The notes: generated by a model from the sequence alone, not told the origin. DNA of 64,000 nt from Theobroma cacao (GCF_000208745.1 NC_030852.1:24424127-24488126); one strand, 5' to 3'; shown: positions 22,879 through 36,008, counted from the first letter of the stretch. Numbers and translations: made by a program.

Positions 22879-23006
22879 CTTCTCCTACCAAATAAAAACG
22901 AAAACAATTTATTTTTTTTTTTCAGTTTTCAACTTTTTAAATTTGTTTTCCCTTCGCTTCTGTCTTCTATTTCAGCAAAAACAGAAAAAAAAAAGAAAAA
23001 AAGAAA

Positions 23007-24416
23007 ATGGCGTCCGTTTCTTTCCTACAACTTCACGAGCCGGAAGACGACGTCGTTAACCAGCAGCAGCAGCACCACGAGCAAACCCTAAACCTGGATT
23101 CCCTACCTTATTGGTCTCACGATATCCACTTCTTCTCTTCGTCTTCCTCCGATCCCGATCTCCCTCACCAAGACGACGACGTTTCACTCCCCGATTCCCT
23201 CATTATCAACGGCCCCGATCTTTTCGACCGCCGCGAGAATCAAGTCGACTTCGTCATCGATCTCTTCCACCAACGCGTCGAGCAATCTCAGGTGATTTCC
23301 AATAATACCCCCAATAACAATACCAATTCGAATAATAACGGTAATACTATCAACAATGATGATGACATCAATGCCGTTGATTTGCCTTCTGATTCGTTAA
23401 ACGAATCGGGTTTCGGTGTTATTGAGGGAAGTCATGAGCTAGATTTAGGATTAGTGTTAGGGTTTGATTCTATGGATACTAATGAGATTGATGTTAGCGG
23501 TGGCTACGACGACGATGACGATTTCTTTGTGGAAAGGAGGGTTTCCGGGTTGAGTTCTTGTGAGGCTGCTTCTAGTTTTAGTGGGGTTGAAAGGTTTGGG
23601 GATAGTATTCGGCTTGTGGGGTTTAGATCCGATTCGGAAGAGGATGAAGAGAATGGGGCCTTGGCGATGGATTTGAATTCAGGGGATGATTATGGAATTG
23701 ATGATCATGTTAGTGATGGTTATGATGTTGATGCTGCTGATGATGATGTAAGTGTTAGCATTCCGCTTTGTTGGGATTCGCTTCAGTTGGAGGATCGTAG
23801 GGACACGAATGAGGATTTTGAGTGGGAGGAAGTGGATGGCAGGGTTGATGAGAGGGAGGTTTTAAGCGTGTTTGTTGATGCCGATGACGACGAGAACTCG
23901 GTTTCGCTTTCCATTTCCCCTGTTATTGCACCTGAAGATGTGGTTAGTTTTGAGAGGGCAGCTGGGTTGGGGAATTTGGGGTGGGAGGTTCTGTTGAATG
24001 CTAATAATTTGGAGACGAACCCTGAAATGGAGGAGAATGCTGAGCCATTTTTTGCAGATCGTGATGATTATATCTATACTGCAGAATATGAGATGTTGTT
24101 TGGACAGTTTACTGAGAATGATAATGCGTATATTGGAAGGCCTCCAGCTTCAAAATATGTAGTTGAGAATCTTCCTTCTGTGGTTGTGACTCAGGAGGAC
24201 GTGGTTAACGGTAATGCGCTTTGTGCAGTTTGTAAGGATGAGGTTAACCTTGGTGAAAAGATGAAACAGTTGCCTTGTGCTCACCGCTACCATGGAGATT
24301 GCATTATACCCTGGCTAGGGATAAGGAATACCTGCCCTGTTTGTCGTCATGAGTTGCCTACAGATGATGCTGACTATGAAAGGAGGAGGTCCCTAGGAGC
24401 TAGTGGTGCACCCTAA
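23007..24416 (+). CDS. RING-H2 type E3 ubiquitin ligase
   Basis: Intronless gene of 469 residues. The first ~380 residues are low-complexity: a Gln/His patch (NQQQQHHEQ), an Asn-rich stretch and long Asp/Glu-rich acidic segments. The C terminus carries one RING-H2 finger with C406, C409, C424, H426, H429, C432, C443 and C446, including the PCAHRYHGDCI core and NTCPVCRHEL. Such proteins recruit E2 enzymes (the Trp of IIPWL is the usual contact) and ubiquitinate targets chosen by the disordered region. The overall shape, acidic N terminus and a late RING followed by a short basic tail, resembles the CIP8/RDUF-like plant RING group, but the specific orthologue is not assigned. The start is preceded by an A-rich leader. 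No membrane segment is seen. Confidence 0.9.
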   Translation: MASVSFLQLHEPEDDVVNQQQQHHEQTLNLDSLPYWSHDIHFFSSSSSDPDLPHQDDDVSLPDSLIINGPDLFDRRENQVDFVIDLFHQRVEQSQVISNNTPNNNTNSNNNGNTINNDDDINAVDLPSDSLNESGFGVIEGSHELDLGLVLGFDSMDTNEIDVSGGYDDDDDFFVERRVSGLSSCEAASSFSGVERFGDSIRLVGFRSDSEEDEENGALAMDLNSGDDYGIDDHVSDGYDVDAADDDVSVSIPLCWDSLQLEDRRDTNEDFEWEEVDGRVDEREVLSVFVDADDDENSVSLSISPVIAPEDVVSFERAAGLGNLGWEVLLNANNLETNPEMEENAEPFFADRDDYIYTAEYEMLFGQFTENDNAYIGRPPASKYVVENLPSVVVTQEDVVNGNALCAVCKDEVNLGEKMKQLPCAHRYHGDCIIPWLGIRNTCPVCRHELPTDDADYERRRSLGASGAP

Positions 24417-25640
24417 TGGTAATTTATGGTCTCATGGGATTTTGAAGCTTTTTGGTGAGCACTAGGTTGTTAAGAATGTAGATATTGTTGCTGGAGAGAG
24501 TGAATATGTCTTTGTGAGGATCATGTCGTTCTTCACAAGTTTATAAGTATTTTATATGTTCTTTTAATCCTTTGTGTGGTATAAGAATGTCCAATGACTG
24601 AATTGTACCTTGAGGGTTTTTTGGTTGGAATAATTGTCCATTATTTATGCATTGACTATGGTTGTCCTGTCGCTGATATTGTTTTGCTTCAATTCTGTTT
24701 TGTCCTATCCCTAATACATGATCATCAGGATATCGTGTTATGTGAAGTACGATATTTATTCTAATTTGTTTCTTTTCAATTTTAGCCAATATTCTCTGTA
24801 CTTTTGCTGATATCACTTTTCAAGGAAGCTATGTTAATGAATGGAAATGGGTCTTGTTAATTTATTCAAGTTGGCAGTAGTGTGTCAGATGATTATTGTA
24901 AGAGATCAGCTGCAAAGATGCATGGTTCTTTCTTATTTAGACGAGCATGCATGATTCCCATGGGAATTTGATGATGTAACTCAATGAGAATAAATTTGTG
25001 GGAGGTGGTGTCAAGAAATACTTGGCAAAAGAAAATAGGGGGTTGAGATTTTAATCATTCATTAAAATGCTGGAGCATGCCCACATTTAATGACCTTGAA
25101 CATGATGATTCTCTTCTTTTTACTCAGTTGTAGTGGTTTTGCGAACTATCTGGATATTTCAGCTTCTGTTGGAGGGTTGGAAGTAAATCTTTTGAAAAGC
25201 TTTATCCATGTTGCTTCAATGATGGGCTCTACACGCAGGATGTATTTTATTCTTAATGCAAAAATTGGCCTGATGGTAGTTGGGTTCTATCATTTCACTT
25301 AAGGTTGTAGTTGCAGCAAGTTGATCTCGCCTGTTGCCAAAATTGGTAGTTGTGAATGTCATCTTGGATCATGAATATGAAAACTTTTGTGGGTTTTATT
25401 GCTCCTGGTAGTTTCACTTGATGTCTTAAGTTGCAGCAAGTTGATCTTGCCCATTGTTAAGCGTGATATTTGTTGTTGTTATCTTGGATAATGGATGAGA
25501 AAACTTTTGGCGGATCATCAAAAGCTGAGCTCTGCCCTTAAAATTTGTTATTTTCGTAGCTAGATTATTCCTTGTAGGTAAATGGCAATTCGAAAGTGGA
25601 GTGTGGTCAACTAAGACATTTTCCAGCTTGTCTAAATTCG
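24417..25640. other. RING gene 3' flank and intergenic
   Basis: Probable 3' UTR to about 24850, then spacer. It contains an imperfect direct repeat (25309-25393 and 25432-25515). The short frame at 25090-25302 is not supported. Confidence 0.5.
25309..25515 (+). repeat. Imperfect direct repeat, ~85-bp units
   Basis: Units at 25309-25393 and 25432-25515 share GTTGCAGCAAGTTGATCT, TATCTTGGAT-like and GAAAACTTTTG blocks in the same order, separated by about 38 bases. Confidence 0.7.
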
Positions 25641-25644
25641 CTGA

Positions 25645-25845
25645 TCAAGGTACTTGAGAGTGCGTTATGGTATTTGAACCGCCCTGGCGGCTGACAACGC
25701 AAGTCTGTCCTCCTTTGCCATCAGAAATTAAGTTGTAATCCAACCTTGTCGGTCTTGGAGCAAAGGTTCTTCCAGTTTCCTCGTAGTATTGAGTCCTGCC
25801 TTCATCACCTAGCACAAAATATGTACTCGTGGATATCGGCAACAT
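25645..25845 (-). CDS. Unrecognised short ORF, protein-like composition
   Basis: A 66-codon frame (from Met at 25845) of balanced composition, including YFVLGDEGRTQYYEETGRTF and a Gly/Arg-rich end. The frame stays open about 16 codons upstream of the Met. Unlike most chance frames in this AT-rich DNA it is not Lys/Ile/Asn-biased, so it could be a small gene or one exon of a larger or decayed gene. No family is recognised, and no partner exon or promoter was found. Confidence 0.35.
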   Translation of the reverse strand: MLPISTSTYFVLGDEGRTQYYEETGRTFAPRPTRLDYNLISDGKGGQTCVVSRQGGSNTITHSQVP

Positions 25846-25849
25846 TCTG

Positions 25850-28507
25850 ACGTTTGACTGAACATAATCGGCTTCTACAGAGCATCAGAGCCAATGAAAT
25901 TTGCTCTCTACGGAAAAGGCGCCAATGTACTTTCAGTATAGCAAGCCAGCCAGCCCTTTAATTAATTAATTATTTTCTTTGGTGCAATTATGGTTTGATA
26001 ATTTGGCATATTTTGGAGCCTAGTTTTCAAATAAATAAATAAAAAGGGGTGATCCAGTTTGAATCGTATGTGAGGAGGAGGCAGTTACCAAACTAGGCTT
26101 GTATCAAAACAGGTAGCCCGGTTCTGTGTCTACATGTTTCATGCCGTGAAACTAAAATTTCTTTGCAAGTTTCTCTAGCAGAAAGGCAACACAATGGCTT
26201 AACTAAATAACTAGGGATACGTTTCATTCACATAATAATGAAATAAAGACGGAATGGAGTAGTTAGTCAGCAAGAATACCAATATTTGATTGAAAAAGGT
26301 AATTTTAAAATAATAAAGGGATAAAAATATTTTTTATAATAATTTTTATTAAAATTTTTGGAATATTTAAATTCATTATCTTTTGGCAATAAATATGTTA
26401 TAATTAAATTATAATTTAAAATGTTATCAATAAAGTGTTAATATGATTTTATTTTTTTTCTATTTATTTTTCTTTTTTTCTTTTCTCTTTTCTAATTTTT
26501 TGTAAATCACTGGAGATTTTACCAACGCAATGGAGTCTCTATCTGAAGCTCCGATCTATGAAGGGAGAAAAGAGGGTTTTGGTGGTGTCGTCCGATGGTA
26601 GTAGCGGAGAAGGTTTAAGGAGAGAAAGGGTGAGGTGGATGAGAAAGAGAGAGAAGAGGAGGAAAATAAAAGGGTTTTATAACATAAGTTAAGTTTTATT
26701 TTATATATATATATATATATAAGATAAGATAGTAATTTTATAAAATGATTACGAGTGCTTTTGTCAAAAAAATATTTTTAACTAATTTGGACCTGTGTGG
26801 AATATGCACAGGACGAATTTCAACTGGGTTATATTGCAACTACAACGACATGGTTTTATTACTGAGTTTGATTATTAATACCAATATCTTTAGAGTTGTT
26901 TTCGATCCACGTAGGGAGGGAGAAGGATGAAAAAGAAAAGGCAAAATTTGTTGCCTCCCAGCAACTCTAACCTCTCGACAAATAAAACGTCTATATAATA
27001 CAAAGTCATTTATACCTGCAACAACCATTATCTTCTCCATTGCTGCAACTGTCTATGGAATTTGCTTAAATGCACATTCCTTTTCTAGTAATTATACTTC
27101 TTGAATAACAAGTCACCTGCAAATGCCTTCAACTTCTGCTTATAACCCACCTACACTATTCCTTCTTTACACCTTCCCTAGATGAAGTCTCTTTTTTCTT
27201 TGTAAAATCTTACTTAACGTGTGCCCTATGTGTTTGACAAATAGAAACTACGTAATAGTTCCAGTAAAGACAAGCTAGTTCACATCTATGGTTTCAATTA
27301 AAAGACAAATTAAGGACTTTCCAGAAAAGGCAGCAGGCTATATATTCTAGTAACTTAATATGCGAGGATGGTCTAAATTCCTACTTTTGCTTGCTTTTGG
27401 CTTTACGACTGAATTTAGGCAGCCTTAATTAGAAATTTACCTCATCCAAGAACAGATATCCCAATCCTCAAACGTTTTCTTGTATAAAAAGGCAGGGCTT
27501 CCCAATTCCCAAACCATTTTTCTATGGGGCCAGGCCAGCTTTCCCCTACTACTATGAATATACTATACACATTTGTATGGAAGACTAAATGAGTTCATTA
27601 ACATTAAACATGCTTATCGACGCAGATATAAGCATGCTCCATATATAAAGTCTAATTGTTGAGTTTGTTTGCTAGAAGAAGCAAACCAAACCAAACCAAA
27701 GTTGCAATTTGCAACCCTTATCACATTGACTTTCCAGACATTGGAGCATAGAAAAAAGTTGCACCTTGAGGGTATTTATGCAGAGGATTTCAAGGGAAGA
27801 GACCATTTTTGGTCATGATAATTGCTTTGTCCAATTCACTTTTCCCAACTTTGGATAGAAATAGTCACGTTCGAGTTACATGCTTGCATTTCTATTTGCT
27901 TGTGTCAAAATGTATGACTGACAATGCTTTTGAATCTAGAAGTATAGATGGCAATTCAAGTAAAAGGAGAGTTGAGGATAATAAAGTCTAATGAGAATAC
28001 TAGGGGCTAAACCTAAAAGTAATATACCTGGCATTTCCCATATAGATAGAACTTCTCATCATCACATGATAAAGAGCACGTCCCGCAAAACATTATTGCC
28101 GAAAGTCATACTCAGGATTAACATAACTGACATGGAAGCATCAAAATTTCAACTTCTAACAGCCAAATGAGATTAACAAAAGTAACAAAGAGACCATGAT
28201 TTTCATTGCTCAAAACATTTTAGAGGTATCAACCTTTCTTCCTCTTAGCAGCACACATTTATTTAACCTGTCAAAATTTGTGTTGTCCCTAGCTCATCCT
28301 TCTTTTAATTGTAATTCTAATATGCCTACCTACCCTATAAGCATCATTAATGAATTACAAGACGGACTGAAGAGAACCTGCATTTTAAAAGGAGTAGAAT
28401 ATGCTTGCACAACAAGAAACTCCTGTTAGATTGCTAAACTCTCACCTTTAAAAGCCCTGATTCCTTCTTCAAGCTCTCTCTCTCAGCCACCTAAATATTC
28501 AAGCCAC
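25850..28507. other. Intergenic region upstream of the bZIP gene
   Basis: No supported gene. It holds a TA microsatellite (about 26703-26721) and a purine-rich segment (26560-26670). The last few hundred bases are the bZIP promoter and leader. Confidence 0.5.
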
Positions 28508-29107
28508 ATGGAAGCGCCTGATTTCGAGGCGCATCGTAATCAACCTCATGCAACCCCAATTCAAAGTTTCTTTGCTTTCTGTCCCTCACAGAAAACATAC
28601 ACCTCTGCAGCTCACCTAAACATGCAGTCGTTGGAAATTGCTGGAAACCGTAGCGTGCAACACGGAAACTCATCTCAGCATCCTGATTCCAGCACAAATT
28701 TCTCTAGCAGATTGTCACCCAATTCTCAAGTCCATTTCCCATTCCATTTATTCTCTCCAAACTCATCATCTCTCAGCACTGAAGATGAAGGAAGAGAATA
28801 CCAACCAAGCATTGTTGATGACAAGAGGCTCAGGAGAATGATATCCAACAGAGAATCCGCACGAAGATCAAGAATGCGAAAGAAGCAGCAAATTGAAGAG
28901 CTGCAGTCACAGGTTGATCAACTTCAAACAATTAATCGTCAGCTTTCACAAAAGCTCATCAATCTGCTGGAAAGCAACCACGAGACCCTCCAAGAGAATG
29001 CTCAGCTAAAAGAGAAAGTTTCTACTCTTCACATGGTACTTGCCGATGTGTTTACACCGCCGAGGAATCTGGAAGATACATCCCTCAAACATAAATCAGC
29101 TTCTTAG
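28508..29107 (+). CDS. bZIP transcription factor, bZIP43-like (group S)
   Basis: Intronless, 199 residues. Residues 106-126 are the basic region with the invariant N-x7-R (NRESARRSR, N114 to R122), which reads ACGT-core DNA. The leucine zipper follows with the first Leu ten residues after R122 and heptad positions L132, L139, L146, L153 and L167 (160 is Thr). The N-terminal 100 residues are Ser/Asn/His-rich with no known domain. Size, lack of introns and zipper length fit plant group S bZIPs of the AtbZIP42/43/48/58 kind. I did not see the sucrose-control upstream reading frame typical of the S1 subgroup, though the leader was not fully mapped. Expected to act in the nucleus as a dimer. Confidence 0.9.
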   Translation: MEAPDFEAHRNQPHATPIQSFFAFCPSQKTYTSAAHLNMQSLEIAGNRSVQHGNSSQHPDSSTNFSSRLSPNSQVHFPFHLFSPNSSSLSTEDEGREYQPSIVDDKRLRRMISNRESARRSRMRKKQQIEELQSQVDQLQTINRQLSQKLINLLESNHETLQENAQLKEKVSTLHMVLADVFTPPRNLEDTSLKHKSAS

Positions 29108-30538
29108 AGATGACGCCGCAATTCAATCGACTCTTTAGCAAGTTTCCTGGATTGACTGGTTAATCTTCGATATACCATAATAATAGAGGTATCATCTAAA
29201 TTGGAGTGTGTAACAACTACTTTTGAGGTTAAAATGGATGTAAACTTGCTTTGGAGCTGAGTCCTACGGGCTTCTTTTGTTCATGTAATTTAATGTATGG
29301 AAGTCATTAGACGCCTCATGGGATTTACAGTTATAAGCATATATAGTTTAATACATGTAATAAACTCTTCAAACAGATTATGTCACGACTTATAATATTC
29401 ATCAGGATTTTTCTCCATTATTGCAGTTTGTGCATTCAGCTGTTGAGTGGCATGAATAGAGAAATTCAGGGTAGAAAATCTCAATTATGAGGCTGGTAGA
29501 TGAGTTTATGCTGCAATAACAAAAAGGGTACAGTTAATGTGTGAAAGGACCTGCCATCAATAGATTAAATGTTAGTTACCTGAAATCTGGCATGGTTGAA
29601 ATATGATTCAGGGTTTCCCTCATCTTATTTGGCATTTTAATCAAGTTTTATGGGTTTCCTGATGAATTGGATGCTTTAGGGTGGATGAAACATATGTCTT
29701 TGCTACTTTCCTACAGAGTATGTTGTCAGATATTTTGTTGGTATTTTTTCTTTTGGGATTGTCAAAGCACATGTAGAAACAATTTCCTAGTACAAAATTG
29801 ACGGGGTTGCCTAATTAAAAATGCTAAAACCAGATTATAGGTAAATTTTCGGGTTTGGAACTTGGAAGCAGATTACACGACAGCATATGAGCACCACCAT
29901 AGAATGTGGTGCACAATCTGCTTGGTCATTCCTTTCTGAACTTCATGACCAGAAGATCCGCTCATCAAATTCATACCTGATAATCCAGAACAGTGAAGTA
30001 GGTGCCATCAGCTAAAAAGGGTTACCAAGATTAAGCACAGATTTTAAGTAGTCTAGAGCAGAGTATCCTAACAGATTCAACTTATGCAGTTATCTTTCCG
30101 CACATGATCGGTTGATAATGTTAGGATAACAGTAATCTTCTGACTGAAAAAGAGGAAACTGAATTCCCTATAAGAATTATTCTAGTTGAAAAAATTTTCT
30201 TACAATTATTCCATAACGTGTGAAAACCATTGTAAATCAACAATTATTATATCGTTGTTTCATTGTTGTCATGATTATTCTCATAGTTAAAATCCTGCAT
30301 CCTCACCAGTCAGCAGATCCCTCTCCCAAAATAATTGGTTGAAAGTTCCTTTCATTTTGCAATGGATATGATATGATAATTGATGCTATTTGGTATATAG
30401 GTATTGACGAATGTTATTTGTTGACAGACCATGACAAATTGTAGAAAAAATTTCTGGTTTAATACTTCTAATAGCTTTTTGGTCTACATTATCCATGCTT
30501 ATTTACATACTGTACCATATTTGAGAGAATTTGTGATA
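29108..30538. other. Spacer between convergent bZIP and 160-aa gene
   Basis: 3' UTRs of two convergent genes plus AT-rich spacer. No further gene seen. Confidence 0.5.
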
Positions 30539-33500
30539 TCAGCCATTCTTCTTGAGTGGGAACTTCCCATTTGAGATGTTGGTTGGGGTTTCTGCATCAG
30601 AATTTGAACCACCATTGGTCTGGTCCTCAAATGCATGAACTGGGTCTGCAAATGATCTAGTGCAAGGCCACCTAGACAAAGTTGTTCAAAGAAATCCAAA
30701 TCTATGATTCAGCAACAGACATTCGAAGCTATGCATGTTGAAGGAAATTTCATCCTACCTGCTTGACAATATGGTCTCACTGTCTATTGTTGTTTTCTCA
30801 TCAAAAATGTTGCCTGAAAGAATAAAAGGATACAAAATGTGTTCAACTCATCCACCTAATAGACACACTTAATGGGCAAATAGTATTTAATGTTCAAAGC
30901 AGAACAAAACAATAACAGCAATTTATACCTCCATAAAAGTTCTTCTTAGAGAAATACTTTGCCATCAATCGACGAGTGTAGTCAGCTTCATATTTCTTGT
31001 ACTTCTCAATCTGTTCTGGATCATCAAGAACCCTGACCAAAATCAAAGCATATCATGTTACCGCTGAAATATGCCAAGCTCAAAATAGAATCATTCTTTA
31101 ACCATACAAAGAAAATTCATGATGTAGCATGAATGCTGAACACACAGGTTAAAGTCAGGCAAAATATAGAGAACTACTCTTCTTTTCTATCATATGCAGA
31201 AACAAACCAACATTTGACAAAAACACCATATTTGTTGGGCATTTTATCAGTAGCAATCATGAACTAAAAGTCAGAGGCAAAGTATAAAGTGAGCTAGTTA
31301 TAAAAAAAGCAGGAAGAATAAAAGCACATGCAACATATAACAACATTCAACATAAAGCTATACTTAAGTCCTGCTAGAGATAACTGTCAAAATTTTTGTT
31401 GGCCTACTGCAAATATGCATTGTATGTATTTTAATGTGAAGGAAATTTAATAGTAAATAAAATATATTAAAGGGCTGTAGGCAAGATTGTTCCATAGTTT
31501 GACATAAATTCTCTAGAATTAACACTTTGTAGGAGTGGAAAGCTGCTAGCATCACGATCTTGGTCTCATATCTGATGCTTAGCCAGTATAAATTATGAAT
31601 AAGTTGTAACTGTATATGCATAATTACAAGAATAAATCATTTAGCACTGCTGCTAAGCAATAGTGATGATAAATATTCAAATATGTCCCAGTCATTCAAG
31701 TGGAACTTTTCTTTGAATTCTGCAACTGAGCATCACAGTATAATTAGTCGATCAATGCAGACTACTAGTTTTAAGCATGTGACTTCCACAATTTATCCAA
31801 TTGCACTAGGAAGCCTAAAGTTCATTTATATCAGCAACTTAGATGTCTGACCTCTCCATGCATCAAGTGAGTGCACAAACAATCATCAAGCAAGGAATAA
31901 ATTGAAGTGGATTCAGTCAGTGCGGATTTATGTTGGTGGTCAAACAGCACAACAAGGACAATCTAAAAGAAGAATCTGGCAGTAATCATGTGACTGAGGC
32001 CTTTATGGAGCCCCATAGACAACAAGGAAAATTATTTTTATTCTTCTGCAGATGGCCAAAGCAAATTTGAAATATGTGTGAATTTAAGTGCATGTTTGTG
32101 GCATGTGCACCAGCAGTTAATGCATGTTTCAGGATTTTTTGAGGTTGGGGAGATTGTAGGGAAGAAGATAGAATGGAGCTGTACTTGAAGTAGAGATAGA
32201 AATTAGAAAGAATTCTGACAGGTGGCAGGTTAATGAATAATGTTTAAGCACAATAGAGTTGCTATTAGACATCTAAGGATGCAGATTATTCTAATGTTGT
32301 TTATCCATAGTAAAGAAATTGTTTAAAGGGCTTAAGAATACTTGAAGGTTTCATCCTCTTTAAATGCCATAGCTACACAGACCTTGTCTAGGCAGAGCCT
32401 TCATTCACAAGAAAAATTATGAGATTATGATTTATGAGACTTTGCTTCAGTCTCTTTATACTATGGCTCTAAGTTGAAATATGGAGCTATTTGCTTCTCA
32501 TGCATTTTAATCAATATAGTATGATTTGGAAAGCAATGGTATGCTCAAATGGCAAGGAACTGATGATTCACTGATGCCAAGACTGTTATTTATTCATAAA
32601 TCTGCAGCTGCATACCAATCCATGAACAGTACCCACCAATCCTTTACAATAACTTGGGACCCTCAACACATTCATAACTCATAGATGCCCAATGTTATTC
32701 ACTCATTGGTGACCAGCCATGTGATTAAAAGCTAAAAAGATCACAATATACACAGTGTGATCACCTAGCATTATCCACAACTGCAAATCCCAAAAGACTA
32801 ATGATTCACCAATACATTTTCAGTAACTCAACTAGGATATCCATACCAGCAAAACATAATTTAAACAAAAGATGATCCAAACTGAATTATCAAGCCTCCA
32901 GAATAACACACAAACTAATGACCTATGCTGCATACAACTTAAAATACTACCTTACTTAAGCAAAAGCAGAATTCATACTTAAGAAGCAAATGAAACAGGT
33001 ATAAGACAGATCTAAAACCATTCCAACTAGCATGTCATCGAATTCAGAACAAATGCTTTTCCATTTAAATAGAGGATGGAAAAAGCAGGGCAAAATATAA
33101 ACATAAAATGGCAAAACCTCGTTCAACAATTTTCGTGAGAATAAAATGTAAACTTTTCGTCTAGCAAAGAGTTTTACAACCGCAGAGAAGCAGCTATCTT
33201 CAAGAATTGCTGTGCATTTATGAAGTATTGCCAAAATACCACCCAGGAATGTTCTCCTAATGACCACAACTATTTGTTATAGTACAACTTTGTTTTTCAC
33301 TAAATTATTGATTTCATTTCTATCTTTTTCTTTTAAAAAAGTTCTGCTCCAAATAGACAGGGTGCTATTCACCAATTACAGCCAATTACTAGTTCAAAGA
33401 TGATGCTTTTTTCTTCACAATCATCGACTTAAATGGGAAATTACAGCTTCAAAACTGGGTACAATCAGTGTTACAAGCTTTAAAGAGATATGGAGCAATT

Positions 33501-33940
33501 ACTTCCAAGCGGCTTGTAGTGAGAAGAGGCATTGAATGAAATTTTAACTGAATTTTGAAAGTTCGCCAATTAAAAAAAAAGGGGGAAAGAGAGCAAAAAA
33601 ACCTAATTAAACTGAAACAAAAATGGTAAAAGAAAAATAAAACATTTATCAAAGAGAAGTTAAACACTAAAAAAGGAAAGTTAAAAAATAAAAAAGAAAA
33701 CCCACATAAAAGCTTCAAACGTAAAAAGGAGTAGAAGAAAATAGCTCACGCAAAATGATCAGCTATTTGAGGCTTTTGGTCATCGTCATTGAGCGTTCCA
33801 TTTTCAGCGGCAGCATCAACCTGAGGCTGAGGGGGTACAACAGCGGTGGGAATAGTGGCGGAGGACTCAGAATGGGAGGCGGAGATGGAAGGAGGTGATG
33901 GCGGAGGAGGAGGAGAAGATGGTAGATTCGCGCTCGCCAT
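30539..33940 (-). CDS. Conserved-looking 160-aa plant protein, function unknown
   Basis: Four exons on the minus strand: 33750-33940, 30929-31032, 30759-30813 and 30539-30671, all GT-AG with consistent phases; 160 residues. The N terminus is Pro/Ser/Ala-rich and probably disordered (SSPPPPPSPPSIS). The middle is a compact, charged and likely helical block (DPEQIEKYKKYEADYTRRLM, then AKYFSKKNFYGG). The rest includes NIFDEKTTIDSETIL, then RWPCTRSFADPVHAFED and a polar tail ending LKKNG. There is no signal peptide or membrane segment. The perfect splice logic and evenly composed core argue for a real gene. I do not recognise the family by name. Intron 1 is about 2.7 kb (31033-33749) and holds no supported gene. 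Confidence 0.8.
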
Positions 33941-36008
33941 TTTATTTTATTTTTCAAAAAGAGATATTTCTGCTTCCCCTGTGCGGGGGTTTTCTCCCGA
34001 GTGTGGGGTGATAAATGATAATAAAGCTCCACTATGGCCTTTAGGGTCCACCCGGTTATGCCTAAGTTTTGTAGCTTTAACAAATTACGACATAAATCAT
34101 TCAAATTTCCCATGTCATCATATCTATTATTATATATTTAAAAAGAAGCTTAAAAAGGCTTCCTCGTTTAGCCACGTATGAACTAAGAAGACGGTCACAT
34201 TTTCACGAAATAATAATTTAAAGTTTTGTAATTGATTGTTGTAGACTGTTTTAATCTGGATGTGATGAGATTTAAATTGAGTTTTTTTAATTTTTTTGAC
34301 TTTTTTATTTAATGGATTTAATATGTTATGGGTTGGAATTATTTATTTCGACCTTGCAACGTTGGCTTGGTTTTGTGTTAATGAGCCATTTGAACTGAGA
34401 GAGAAAGAAAGAAAAGCGAGGAAAGTAGGGGAAAAGAACGCAAGTAATTAAAATATTAGATCAAAAAATATTTTGATAATTTTTTATTATTTAATTTGTT
34501 CTATCTATTCTGCTCTTTCTTTTTGTTGTTTTATTTAAAATCTTGATTATAAAAAATAATTAAATTATTGTTGTAGTAAACAGAGTAAAAACATGGGATA
34601 AAGAAAAAGAAAAGAAAAGAAAATATATGATTTTCAAAAAAAAGAAAAGAAAATATATAGGTGACTTGGTAAAGTTGGTGAAAAATGTTTTCATTATTTT
34701 AGGGAATAATGATTTTATAAAAAAAATAAAAAGGATATGTAATTGGGTAAATGGTGATTTCATTGGTTACAAGATAATGAATAAATTGAAAGAATATATC
34801 AACAATAATTTGATTAATATGAACAAAAAGTAAACATGTTTATGTTTTGTTAATTGTTAATATACAAACGTTGTGAATGATTTTAAAATTTATATCATTT
34901 TATATATAATTATTTAAACATTGCATTTATGTTTATAAAATAGACATATATGAATAAGGTTGTAGATAATAATTAATAATATAAATTCTTTATTTTATTT
35001 TTTTAAAATATTATAATTACCAATTTTAAGAAGATAAGATAAGTCAAGAATATGAATCTATAATATATTTTTAAAAAAATCCATTTGCTACATGTCAGTT
35101 AATAGGTATCTACATCGAGATATGAAAAAGTGGTTTAAAAGCTCTCGGAGATTTAGTTGAGAGCTTGTGATGGGTTGAGAGTTAGAGAGGTTGTATCATA
35201 GGTTTGCTGGCTTCTTATCTTTTGACAGGTGGATTCCTGACATGTGTGCAATGGACGGGTCATAACTCTAGTACTTGTAATAATGCCCTTCAAAAATCAT
35301 AAAATGAAATAATGATAATAATAATTATGAGATTAATCCTTAAAAAAAGATATTAATAAGTCTGTATATTTTTTTGATTAACATAAGACAAATTTTAAAA
35401 TAAATTATCAAACATATCATTTTTAAGGATTTATTAAGCACAAGCTAGCTTACATATCGTTACTCAATTTATTAAATTGACTTATCTAGTTTAATTGTAG
35501 AATAGAACTCGGCATGGATGCATTCGTTCATTCATTCATTTTGTTTTCAAAATAATTTGAGAAAATTATAAATTAAAAATATTGTATTAAATTCTTTCTC
35601 ACAAGTGAGGCTTTTTGTTCTATGTATGTATTGAAGTCATAGAACGTAGCAAAGGTTTCCAATAGTCGCTAGCCGTCCAACCCTGAAAAGTGAACAGACC
35701 CCACCCCCGCCCCCTCACAGCTTAGTGAGCTCCATCAGGGAAATGAAATGTATAGGAAGTTTCTACAATGCGCGTGCGATCGAAGAGGGCGGCAACCAGA
35801 AACAACCGCCCAATATTTTACTTTCTTTCCTGGAATGGATGGAGATTTGTTGACTTGACCAATATATATATATTGTTCTATCTAACTAAAACTCAATAGC
35901 CCCTCTCCTAAGTCCATTCTATATAACAAGTTGATAATATCTAGAGTAAATCAAAATATAAAATATGGCCATTGCTAGTTCGTGAAAGGCCCGACCTCTA
36001 TCTTTTTC
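33941..36008. other. AT-rich intergenic region
   Basis: No supported gene; several chance frames in poly-purine DNA near 34560-34830. The left end is the promoter and leader of the 160-aa gene. The right end holds TATA-like stretches before the four-TM gene (for example near 35920). Confidence 0.5.

Noticed and set aside
33763..34113. 116-codon minus-strand frame overlapping exon 1 of the 160-aa gene
   Set aside because: A different frame of the same Pro/Ser-rich DNA. The frame starting at 33940 splices in phase to three further exons; this one does not.
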